A stretch of 49,331 bases of DNA from Methanolobus bombayensis (GTDB lineage: Archaea > Halobacteriota > Methanosarcinia > Methanosarcinales > Methanosarcinaceae), in the NCBI RefSeq assembly GCF_017873415.1, contig NZ_JAGGKD010000015.1, positions 1 through 49,331 on the forward strand. The letters are read 5' to 3'. The notes beneath the pieces were generated by a model. It did no database searches. It was not told the DNA's origin and worked only from the letters and a program-made list of their open reading frames with translations. Below, piece by piece: positions 42,814 through 49,331 of the stretch (positions are counted from its first letter, which is position 1; every line of letters starts with the position of its first letter). The translations under genes were made by a program, and so were the position numbers.

Positions 42814-44133
42814 TCACATTCCCATTTTCTTCATCATTTTTTGCATATTGAATTTTCCGCCACGGAATCCTTTCATGGCGGTCTGCATCATTTTGTGATA
42901 CTTCAAGAGCTCTCTGACATCTTCCGGAGCGGAACCTGATCCTCTGGCAATTCTCTTGATGCGGGCACTACCGATGATCCTTGGGTTCAGCATTTCTTCT
43001 TCTGTCATTGAATCCATAAGAACTCTGTAACGTCCGAGTTTGTCACCTGTTACCTGATATGCATCTTCAGGGATCTTGGCACCCATTCCTCCAAGTGGCA
43101 GCATCTGCATAATCTGCTTCATTGGTCCCATTTTATTAAGACTTTCAAGTTGCTTGTACATATCTTTTAGAGTAAACTTTCCACGGAGCATTGATTCCAT
43201 GTCAAAGTCTTCTTCACCGAGTGCTTCTTCAGCCTTCTCAATAAGACTCTTGATGTCACCCATTCCGAGAAGTCTTGAGATAAACCTGTCAGGCTCAAAC
43301 CTTTCAAGGTCTTCCGGTGTCTCACCAACACCAATGAATGCGATAGATGAATTTGTCTCAGAAACTGCGGAAAGTGCTCCACCACCTTTTGCGGTACCAT
43401 CAAGTTTTGAGATCACTACACCTGATATTCCTACGGAATCATTGAATGCACGTGCCTGTTCACTTGCCTGCTGGCCGATCGCACCGTCAAGCACAAGCAG
43501 CTTGTAATCAGGTTTTGCCACGGCATGTATTTCTTCCATCTCTGTGATAAGGTCACTTTCAAGTGAGTGACGTCCGGCAGTATCTACAATGAGTACGTCG
43601 TTCTTTTCGAGTTCCTTAAGTCCTCTCTCAACAATGCCTACTGCATCAGGGTTCCCTTCTTCTCCGTAGAATGCAACATTAAGTTTGGTACAGAGGGTCT
43701 TAAGCTGCTGGTATGCACCGGGTCTGAATGTGTCAGCACAGACCACGGCAGGTTTCAGTCCTTTCCTCTGGAAATAACGTGCGAGTTTTGATGTGGTGGT
43801 AGTTTTACCGCTACCCTGCAGACCTATCATCATAATTTTTTGAGGTTTGAGGGGGATGTCGGTACTTTTGCCGATTATGTTGATAAGTTCCTGATAAACA
43901 ATTCTAATTACATGTTCTCTGGGACTCATTCCTGAGGGTACTTCTTCTTTCAGTGCACGCTCTTTGATGTGTTTTGACATCTGCATTACAAGCTTTACAT
44001 TCACGTCCGACTGAAGCAAAGCCCTCTGGATATCCTTGACGACCTCGTTTACTGTACGCTCGTCGATACGTCCAGATTTTACTATTTTCTTAAGGGCATC
44101 CTGCAGTGAATTCCCGAGTTTATCCATTACCAT
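42814..44133 (-). CDS. ffh: Signal recognition particle GTPase SRP54
   Basis: The protein is 439 aa. N domain ([13 protein letters not shown] ... [10 protein letters not shown]), G domain with [42 protein letters not shown] and TKLDG-type [11 protein letters not shown], then a Met-rich M domain ([47 protein letters not shown]). It binds 7S RNA and signal sequences and delivers ribosomes to the membrane. ATG 44133 has GGAAGAT upstream; ATG 44127 is a fair alternative. Confidence 0.97.
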   Translation of the reverse strand: MVMDKLGNSLQDALKKIVKSGRIDERTVNEVVKDIQRALLQSDVNVKLVMQMSKHIKERALKEEVPSGMSPREHVIRIVYQELINIIGKSTDIPLKPQKIMMIGLQGSGKTTTTSKLARYFQRKGLKPAVVCADTFRPGAYQQLKTLCTKLNVAFYGEEGNPDAVGIVERGLKELEKNDVLIVDTAGRHSLESDLITEMEEIHAVAKPDYKLLVLDGAIGQQASEQARAFNDSVGISGVVISKLDGTAKGGGALSAVSETNSSIAFIGVGETPEDLERFEPDRFISRLLGMGDIKSLIEKAEEALGEEDFDMESMLRGKFTLKDMYKQLESLNKMGPMKQIMQMLPLGGMGAKIPEDAYQVTGDKLGRYRVLMDSMTEEEMLNPRIIGSARIKRIARGSGSAPEDVRELLKYHKMMQTAMKGFRGGKFNMQKMMKKMGM

Positions 44134-44243
44134 TTAAGGATCTTCCTTTTCAGTTCTCTCTTTTTGCTCTAATAAATGGGGAGTTAATATTTAATTCTGT
44201 TGTGAAAATCATCTCAGTTTGTAGACGGGTACATCGCATAGAA

Positions 44244-45077
44244 TTACGTAATCAAAACCACAGCAATCAATACAGCAACCACTCCTGCCCATTGCCTGTT
44301 CTTGAGTCTTTCTTTCAGGAGTACCCATGCAAGAAGTACTGTTACAGCCGGGTAGAGGGAGGTGAGGATTGCTGCAATATCCAGCCTTCCTGCCTTTGCT
44401 GCAAGCACATAGAATATATTTCCTCCTGTGTCAAGAAAACCTGCGAGCACAATAAGTGGAAGAAATTTGATCCCGGATATTTTCAGTTTTCTGCTGTAAT
44501 ATGCTACTATTATAAAAGTAGGGATAGTTGCCATTCTGGCTCCTACAAGCGGCCAGAATATCCCTGAACTCTGCACCTGGTCTATGAGTATCATAAAAAG
44601 ACCAAATCCTGTACCTGAAATAAGTGGTAATTTTATCCTGTTCAGTTCGATCTTCTCACTATTCTCATCCCTTGAAATGAGCCATACTCCAATGAAAGCA
44701 AAAGCAAATCCTGTAAGCTGGCTTATACTTGGAAGTCCTTCTGTTATCATTCCAAAACTCATTGGTACAACTGCACTCCATACGGCTGTAACAGGTGCCA
44801 CAATTCCCATTTTCTCCACTGAAAGTGAATGGTAGAGTGCCAGCAGCCCCGCACCTCCGCAAAGTCCTGCCACTGCCCCCCACAACAGATCAATATTGGA
44901 TGGAATGTTCTCCCGGAATATTATTGCAGATGCTGTAAGGAGTATTATTCCTATTATCTGGGAAATGATTGCAACTATCATTACTCCGTTGCGTTTGGTT
45001 GCAACTCCGCCACTGAAATCTCCTGCTCCCCAACACAAGGCAGCCACAAGTCCGAAAATAACAATAGATAGTTCCAT
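44244..45077 (-). CDS. EamA/DMT-family transporter
   Basis: The protein is 277 aa with about ten membrane helices in two EamA repeats. The first starts IVIFGLVAALCWGAGDFSGGVATKR and ends around FAFIGVWLISRDE. The second runs from LPLISGTGFGLFMILIDQV to TVLLAWVLLKERLKNRQWAGVVAVLIAVVLIT, with the family's ER..Q..G near the end. Such proteins move small metabolites, often amino acids or drugs, across the membrane. The substrate cannot be told. It is transcribed leftward, upstream of ffh, with a gap of 110 bases. Confidence 0.88.
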   Translation of the reverse strand: MELSIVIFGLVAALCWGAGDFSGGVATKRNGVMIVAIISQIIGIILLTASAIIFRENIPSNIDLLWGAVAGLCGGAGLLALYHSLSVEKMGIVAPVTAVWSAVVPMSFGMITEGLPSISQLTGFAFAFIGVWLISRDENSEKIELNRIKLPLISGTGFGLFMILIDQVQSSGIFWPLVGARMATIPTFIIVAYYSRKLKISGIKFLPLIVLAGFLDTGGNIFYVLAAKAGRLDIAAILTSLYPAVTVLLAWVLLKERLKNRQWAGVVAVLIAVVLIT

Positions 45078-45167
45078 TCTTTGTATCCTGAATTTACTGG
45101 AACGAGTAAATGCTATAAAAGAGTTACAACTCAGCTTTCTGAAAGATAGTTAATTGTGTTAGAAAAG

Positions 45168-45242
45168 TAGCGGGGGATAGATTCGAACTATCGATCTACG
45201 GGTTATGAGCCCGTCGGGATCTCCTGGCTACCCCACCCCGCT
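45168..45242 (-). tRNA. Initiator tRNA-Met (CAT), copy 1
   Basis: This 75-base cloverleaf has acceptor AGCGGGG/CCCCGCT, D stem GGG/CCC, anticodon stem-loop ACGGG-CTCATAA-CCCGT, and T arm GATAG-TTCGAAT-CTATC. The A1-U72 pair and three G-C pairs next to the anticodon loop mark an initiator. CCA is not encoded. A T-rich stretch (TTTTCTAACA) follows on the minus strand. Confidence 0.95.
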
Positions 45243-45364
45243 TCGGGGATTGAAGTTTAATTTTGAAAGGTAATCTTTCTATGTCTGCATACTATATATG
45301 TATATTTCCAGAACACGGCTCTAACACACTAATTGGTTGTTATATCATAATTGTGTTAGAAAAG

Positions 45365-45439
45365 TAGCGGGGGATAGATTCGAACTATCGATCTACGGGT
45401 TATGAGCCCGTCGGGATCTCCTGGCTACCCCACCCCGCT
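45365..45439 (-). tRNA. Initiator tRNA-Met (CAT), copy 2
   Basis: This copy is identical over all 75 bases to the tRNA 197 bp to the left, with the same 3' flank (TTTTCTAACACAATT on the minus strand). The 5' flank diverges a few bases upstream (after CGAAG). It is a tandem duplication of the initiator gene. Confidence 0.95.
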
Positions 45440-45569
45440 TCGAAGATTGTTGCTTATTCTGGAAGGGTACTCCCCCATCAACTATTTCATTGTTGATAAA
45501 TGTTGCGTATGATTCCCTTTTTGCAATAGTATGCACGATACATAAATAGGTAAATTATATCTCTTATAT

Positions 45570-45603
45570 GTTTAAATATAGTGATTCAACTAGTGATTCA
45601 ACT
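45570..45603 (+). promoter_or_regulatory. TATA box and perfect 12-bp tandem repeat before the PRTase gene
   Basis: TTTAAATATA (45571-45580) is a likely TATA box. AGTGATTCAACT occurs at 45580-45591 and again, without a gap, at 45592-45603. The repeats lie between the TATA box and the predicted transcription start and could be an operator. Confidence 0.45.
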
Positions 45604-45629
45604 TTAGTTTTACTAATTGGAGAGATAAT

Positions 45630-46331
45630 ATGGCCTTACCTGACAAATTCAAATGTGTTGTTACAAACTGGGATTACATTTACGATCTTTGCAGAGAAGT
45701 TGCAAACGAAGTGAAAGCTTCAGGATATGAACCTGACATGATAGTTGCCCTTGCAAGAGGTGGATGGTTTGCAGGTCGTGTGTTATGTGATTTCCTTGGT
45801 CTTGATGACCTTACAAGTCTTAAGATAGAGCACTATCTTGGAACTGCACTTGCAGGTGATGGGCCACAGATCAAATATCCTCTTGCCGACAATGCTGTTG
45901 CAGGAAAGAAAATCCTTATTGTAGATGATATTGCAGACACAGGTAAGAGCCTGATGCATTCCCTTGAATATGTTAATGAACAGGAGCCTAAGGAAGTAAA
46001 GACCGCAGCTCTTCAGTTCCTTGACTCCTCAGAATTCGAACCGGATTTTATAGGAGAACATCTTGAAGAATGGGCATGGGTTGTCTTCCCGTGGAATTTC
46101 ATTGAGGACATGACCGATCTCATTTCAACTCTCATGACAAAAGAGGACAAGGAACTCTGGGACATCGCTTCAATAAGGCATGGTCTCTATATGTATCACT
46201 CTCTTGGATCATTCGCATTTGAGATCGCACAGCCAGGCAGGCTTCCTGAAATCATGGAAGAGATGCATCGCAGGGAAATCGTATGCTCTGTAAATGAGGA
46301 TGGAAAACAGTACTGGAAACTTTCTGAGTAA
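45630..46331 (+). CDS. Purine-type phosphoribosyltransferase
   Basis: The protein is 233 aa. The PRPP-binding motif is ILIVDDIADTGKSL, preceded by IVALARGGWFAGRVLCDFLGL, as in archaeal hypoxanthine/xanthine/guanine PRTases (COG2236). The last 70 residues form an extra helical part. It should join a purine base to PRPP. The ATG follows GGAGAG. It is 13 bases before the MTA phosphorylase gene, which releases a free purine base, so the pair forms a purine-salvage operon. Exact base preference is unclear. Confidence 0.87.
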   Translation: MALPDKFKCVVTNWDYIYDLCREVANEVKASGYEPDMIVALARGGWFAGRVLCDFLGLDDLTSLKIEHYLGTALAGDGPQIKYPLADNAVAGKKILIVDDIADTGKSLMHSLEYVNEQEPKEVKTAALQFLDSSEFEPDFIGEHLEEWAWVVFPWNFIEDMTDLISTLMTKEDKELWDIASIRHGLYMYHSLGSFAFEIAQPGRLPEIMEEMHRREIVCSVNEDGKQYWKLSE

Positions 46332-46344
46332 TACGAGTGATACG

Positions 46345-47214
46345 ATGCAGGAAAAAACTAAAGCTGATATCGCAATTATAGGTGGAAGCGGCATTTATGA
46401 TGCCAATCTGCTTGAAAATGTACGTGAAGTTGATATTGACACTCCTTTTGGAAAACCTTCTGATTCAATAACAGTTGGTAAGCATGGAGATGTTGGTGTA
46501 TGTTTCCTTCCAAGACATGGTGTAGGTCACAGGATATCTCCATCAGAACTGAACTCGAGGGCTAATATATTCGCTCTTAAGAAACTTGGTGTTAAGCGCA
46601 TAATAGCTGCATCTGCAGTGGGTAGTCTGAAAGAAGAACTCAAACCACTGGATATTGTCATTCCAAACCAGCTATATGACCGTACAAAATCCAGACCTTC
46701 AACTTTCTTTGAGGATGGTATTGTTGTCCACATGGGATTTGCAGACCCGTTCTGTCCTGAGACTTCCAAGACCATAGTTGATGTTGCCAATTCAAAGGGT
46801 TACAGCGTCAAAGAGGGTGGAACTTATGTATGTATGGAAGGCCCGCAGTTCTCAACCCGTGCTGAGTCCCTTGTATATCAGTCACTTGGATTTGATATTA
46901 TTGGTATGACTGCAATTCCTGAAGCAAAACTTGCACGTGAGGCTGAGATATGCTACTCAATGATCGCTACTGTGACGGACTATGATGTGTGGTATGATGA
47001 AGATGTAACAATCGAGACTGTCATTGAGAACGCAATGAAGAATGAAGCTGCTGTGAAAGATATAATCGTATCAACCCTGGATAAGCTAAGCCTTGAGCAG
47101 CATTGTATGTGTAAGGATGCTCTTATGGGTGCTATTACAACTGTTCCATCCATGATTCCTTATGAAACAAAAAGAAAGCTTGATCCTCTTATCGGAAAAT
47201 ATCTGAAAGAGTGA
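46345..47214 (+). CDS. mtnP: 5'-Methylthioadenosine phosphorylase family
   Basis: The protein is about 289 aa. ADIAIIGGSGIYD (phosphate loop), PRHGVGHRISPSELNSRANI, EGPQFSTRAES, GMTAIPEAKLAREAEICYS and TDYDVW are the MTAP signatures. The two Asp of TDYD suit an adenine base. It splits methylthioadenosine from polyamine or SAM metabolism into base and sugar phosphate. The ATG 46345 follows GAGTGAT; an in-frame ATG at 46294 lies inside the upstream gene and is unlikely. Confidence 0.92.
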   Translation: MQEKTKADIAIIGGSGIYDANLLENVREVDIDTPFGKPSDSITVGKHGDVGVCFLPRHGVGHRISPSELNSRANIFALKKLGVKRIIAASAVGSLKEELKPLDIVIPNQLYDRTKSRPSTFFEDGIVVHMGFADPFCPETSKTIVDVANSKGYSVKEGGTYVCMEGPQFSTRAESLVYQSLGFDIIGMTAIPEAKLAREAEICYSMIATVTDYDVWYDEDVTIETVIENAMKNEAAVKDIIVSTLDKLSLEQHCMCKDALMGAITTVPSMIPYETKRKLDPLIGKYLKE

Positions 47215-47287
47215 GGCAGTGCTGTCTGTAAGCAGCTTATCGCAAGTGTTTTAATATATCATGATGCTTATTTAATTCGGTGGACCA

Positions 47288-47746
47288 ATGCCTCATAAGT
47301 GTACAAGATGTGAATCTATCTTTGTAGACGGTGCTTCAGTAATACTTAGCGGATGCCCTAATTGTGGCTGGAATAAGTTCCTTTATGTCAAGGACGAAGA
47401 GGTTGAAAAGAAGTCTCATGAAGACTCAGAGACAACAAAAACCGGAGAGGAGCATGTTATTGACGAGACTTCTTATGAGCATAAGGAAGAGATGTCTTCA
47501 GGTGAAATTATCCGGGAAATTGATGATATACTTGGTGTTGAGGAGAAAGATTCCAGTGTCACTGAAGAGGAAGGTGAAAGAGTTGAATCCGTGCGTATTC
47601 TTGGTCCCGGTTCTTACGAACTGAACCTCGATTCTCTGCTTGACCGCAAGGAGCTGGTAATGGCCATCAAGGAAGATGGTGCATATGCCCTCCACCTTGG
47701 TTCTGTTTTTAAGGAAAATAAAGATAAGAAAAAGAAGAAAAAGTGA
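47288..47746 (+). CDS. Archaeal Zn-ribbon protein (COG3364-like)
   Basis: The protein is 152 aa. It has an N-terminal zinc ribbon Cys5-x2-Cys8 ... Cys23-x2-Cys26, an acidic middle (about 35-105), a conserved-looking YELNLDSLLDRKELVMAIKEDGAYALHL segment, and a Lys-rich tail. It has GGTGG before the ATG and TTTTAATATATC as a TATA box. The function is unknown; related genes are widespread in Euryarchaeota. Confidence 0.75.
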   Translation: MPHKCTRCESIFVDGASVILSGCPNCGWNKFLYVKDEEVEKKSHEDSETTKTGEEHVIDETSYEHKEEMSSGEIIREIDDILGVEEKDSSVTEEEGERVESVRILGPGSYELNLDSLLDRKELVMAIKEDGAYALHLGSVFKENKDKKKKKK

Positions 47747-47765
47747 TCTTTTTTTGAGGTAAGCA

Positions 47766-48503
47766 ATGGGTATAACTCCGGAAGAACGATTCTTTGAAGT
47801 TGATGCTCTGCGGGGAATCGCAATCTTTCTGATGGTTATCTATCATTTCTTTTTTGATCTTGATTTTTTCAGCATCTCTGAATTTGATATGCATTCAGGT
47901 CTCCTGCTTGTTATTGGAAGAAGCGCTGCTATCCTGTTCATTTTTCTTGTGGGTGTTTCCTTAACTTTAAGTTACTCAAGAGCATCCCGTTCCAAATCTG
48001 AAAAAGATATCTTCATTCACAATCTGAAAAGGGGTGCCGGAATCTTTGGTTGGGGTCTTGTGATAACCTTTGTAACAGTAATATTCCTGGAAAGAGGCAC
48101 TATTTACTTTGGAATACTTCACCTGATAGGCGTATCGATAATTATTTCCTATCCATTCCTGAAATACAGATGGCTAAACCTGATTGCAGGTCTTATTCTG
48201 CTCTTTGCAGGAATCCCAATGGATTCAGCTTACGTTGACTATTCATGGCTTCTCTGGATAGGTCTCAAACCACTCGGTTTCTACACCCTTGATTACTTCC
48301 CGATGATTCCCTGGTTTGGACTTGTTCTTCTGGGAATCTATGCAGGAAACAGCCTGTATCCTGATTACAAACGTAGTTTCAGGATGTGTGATTGTGAAGA
48401 GAATGTTGTTGTGAGATTATTTGAGTATCTGGGGAAAAAGTCACTGTTGATCTATCTGGTGCATCAGCCTGTAATAGTTGGACTTCTATTGCTGTTTACA
48501 TGA
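47766..48503 (+). CDS. DUF1624 (heparan-alpha-glucosaminide N-acetyltransferase-like) membrane protein
   Basis: The protein is 245 aa with about seven membrane helices. It begins ERFFEVDALRGIAIFLMVIYHFFFDL, the DUF1624/acyltransferase start with the conserved R-G and His in the first helix, and ends SLLIYLVHQPVIVGLLLLF with a second conserved His. It may transfer acyl groups to envelope molecules. It starts 20 bases after the Zn-ribbon gene, so the two are probably co-transcribed. Confidence 0.85.
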   Translation: MGITPEERFFEVDALRGIAIFLMVIYHFFFDLDFFSISEFDMHSGLLLVIGRSAAILFIFLVGVSLTLSYSRASRSKSEKDIFIHNLKRGAGIFGWGLVITFVTVIFLERGTIYFGILHLIGVSIIISYPFLKYRWLNLIAGLILLFAGIPMDSAYVDYSWLLWIGLKPLGFYTLDYFPMIPWFGLVLLGIYAGNSLYPDYKRSFRMCDCEENVVVRLFEYLGKKSLLIYLVHQPVIVGLLLLFT

Positions 48504-48536
48504 TTATAAAGCAATTTGCTGTGTTAGAAACATCAA

Positions 48537-48809
48537 TTACTCTTTTGCCAGTGCATAACTTGCCATAACTTTGAGATATTCATGGTCAACTTCCATGAGG
48601 ACTGTCTGGAACATGGCTGCATGGACTTTTTCTTCTTTGGCAATATCGAGCAATATGGTCTTAAGGTCTTCATTATCGGTAAGATTAGCCATCTGTTCAT
48701 ACATATTAATGGCATCGAACTCAGCCATGATAGCAATCCTCATAAACTCTTTGTCAATGTCTTTTTCACTGATATTTTTAAGCTCAATGGGAATTTCTGA
48801 AAACACCAT
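48537..48809 (-). CDS. Short ferritin-like protein (EncFtn-like), copy A
   Basis: The protein is 90 aa, half of a four-helix ferritin. IAIMAEFDAINMYEQMANLTDNEDLKTILLDIAKEEKVHAAMF gives Glu ... Glu ... E-x2-H in two helices, like encapsulated ferritins, which build the di-iron site between two chains. It lies 11 bases after copy B on the same strand with GGTGAT upstream. No encapsulin shell gene is visible, and the C-terminus (SYALAKE) lacks a known targeting tail. Confidence 0.8.
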   Translation of the reverse strand: MVFSEIPIELKNISEKDIDKEFMRIAIMAEFDAINMYEQMANLTDNEDLKTILLDIAKEEKVHAAMFQTVLMEVDHEYLKVMASYALAKE

Positions 48810-48820
48810 CTTATCACCTT

Positions 48821-49105
48821 TTATTTGCCCAGTTCTTCTTCAACTTCTTCCCGTCCGGCTTCCATTTCTTCTACCTGTTCCTGGTCAATTTCCAGAAGGA
48901 GTGTCTGGAATTCTCCAATATGTGTTTTTTCTTCCTTTGCAACATCAAGAAGTACACTGCTGACTTCTTTATTATCAGTCATGCCTGCCATCTGTTCATA
49001 AAGGTTGATGGCATCCAGCTCGGCCATGAGTGCAGCCCTTAATATTTCTTTATCGATCTCTTCTTTCTTGAGTTTACTAACATTAATTGGTACTTTTGAA
49101 AACAT
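48821..49105 (-). CDS. Short ferritin-like protein (EncFtn-like), copy B
   Basis: This 94-aa paralogue of the downstream gene has ALMAELDAINLYEQMAGMTDNKEVSSVLLDVAKEEKTHIGEF, the same Glu/Glu/E-x2-H pattern, plus an acidic tail (EEMEAGREEVEEELGK). The two probably form an operon and may pair as a heteromer that completes a di-iron centre for iron or peroxide handling. Confidence 0.8.
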   Translation of the reverse strand: MFSKVPINVSKLKKEEIDKEILRAALMAELDAINLYEQMAGMTDNKEVSSVLLDVAKEEKTHIGEFQTLLLEIDQEQVEEMEAGREEVEEELGK

Positions 49106-49244
49106 ATCTCCACTCTCCCTAGGAAGTATTAATTTATTTATGTGGTTATTGTTACCTTCAAGATCAAGATAGTAATAACTCCCATGTATTACATGAACAG
49201 TCAGCCTATTTAGTACTAACGAGATATGTCTTTAAATTTAACTC
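49106..49244 (-). promoter_or_regulatory. Upstream region of the ferritin-like pair
   Basis: CATGTA-T-TACATG (49183-49195) is a perfect dyad about 80 bases before the first start. AT-rich ATAAATTAATAC lies nearer the gene as a possible TATA box. An iron- or redox-responsive operator is conceivable but not shown. Confidence 0.35.
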
Positions 49245-49247
49245 AAA

Positions 49248-49301
49248 AGCGAGAAGTCCCCTTCCTCGGAACGTAGCGACAGGTAAGGGATGAAAGCGTC
49301 A
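49248..49301 (+). mobile_element. IS200/IS605-type terminal hairpin (solo end or edge of an element)
   Basis: GCGAGAAGTCCCCTTCCTCG, then CGACAGGTAAGGGATGAAAGCGTC, form an imperfect bulged stem (TCCC/GGGA, TT/AA, CCT/AGG, TCG/CGA). It resembles the hairpin at the left window edge and the right ends of TnpB-type elements. No tnpB precedes it, so it is a remnant or belongs to an element beyond the window. Confidence 0.35.
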
Positions 49302-49331
49302 TAAACCAATCAAAAAACAGTATCAAACACT

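Noticed and set aside
45168-45439. tRNA-Ile2 (CAT anticodon read as AUA decoder) or elongator tRNA-Met
   Set aside because: The A1-U72 pair and the three G-C pairs beside the anticodon loop mark an initiator tRNA.

Overview
The window looks like chromosome of a methylotrophic methanogen of the Methanosarcinales (Methanolobus/Methanococcoides-like). The evidence is a fused Fae-Hps protein, the archaeal aromatic pathway (ADTH synthase plus 3-dehydroquinate synthase II), an archaeal-size triosephosphate isomerase, a separate GuaA glutaminase subunit, SRP54, two archaeal initiator tRNAs, TATA-box promoters, and GGTGAT/GAGGTG ribosome-binding sites with frequent TTG and GTG starts. Genus-level assignment is inference.

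Layout. (1) 1-1800: an IS200/IS605-type right-end hairpin, then a PAS histidine kinase. (2) About 2.2-27.2 kb is an AT-rich accessory (defence) island. It opens with a ParA-like ATPase convergent to a tiny ribbon-helix-helix gene pair that carries two identical palindromes in its promoter. Next comes a tightly packed leftward operon: drmA helicase, drmB (DUF1998), drmC (phospholipase D fold), a 1012-aa Zn-ribbon protein in the drmE position, a C5 cytosine methyltransferase, a MORC/MutL-like GHKL ATPase fused to a DUF4263/Shedu-like nuclease domain, and vsr. This is best read as a class 2 DISARM relative with two extra repair/restriction-type partners. Transcribed divergently is an unusual fusion of a RibD-like deaminase, a HATPase_c_4 module and a winged helix, followed by a 62-bp tandem repeat array. 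Then come a Pth2-like hydrolase and a DUF4062-NACHT-HEAT STAND protein with 16 near-identical repeats. Two paralogous tyrosine recombinases, both lacking the first catalytic arginine, flank the STAND gene.

(3) 27.2-49.3 kb is mostly core genome: a YqaA/DedA-type membrane protein without a canonical start codon, a REC-PAS3 histidine kinase, endonuclease III, Fae-Hps, HicBA, TpiA, a lipoprotein, the aromatic operon (ADTH synthase, DHQ synthase II, AroD, AroE, TyrA) behind a promoter crowded with palindromes, a double-domain KaiC-like ATPase, GuaAA, SRP54, an EamA transporter, duplicated initiator tRNA-Met genes, a phosphoribosyltransferase plus MTA phosphorylase pair, a Zn-ribbon protein, a DUF1624 membrane protein and two small ferritin-like proteins. 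A second IS605-like hairpin lies at the right edge.

How the genes fit together. The methyltransferase would mark self DNA, DrmA/DrmB would engage unmarked invading DNA, the GHKL-nuclease and PLD proteins are candidate effectors, and Vsr would repair T:G mismatches that follow deamination of 5-methylcytosine. In the core part, the five aromatic genes make one pathway from ADTH to prephenate oxidation. Fae-Hps and TpiA belong to C1/pentose and triose metabolism, and the PRTase/MTAP pair to purine salvage. The most novel-looking items are the DISARM/MORC-Shedu/Vsr combination, the deaminase-HATPase fusion, the possible ParA/RHH/repeat module around the island, and a TyrA that appears to carry an FDX-ACB-like domain.
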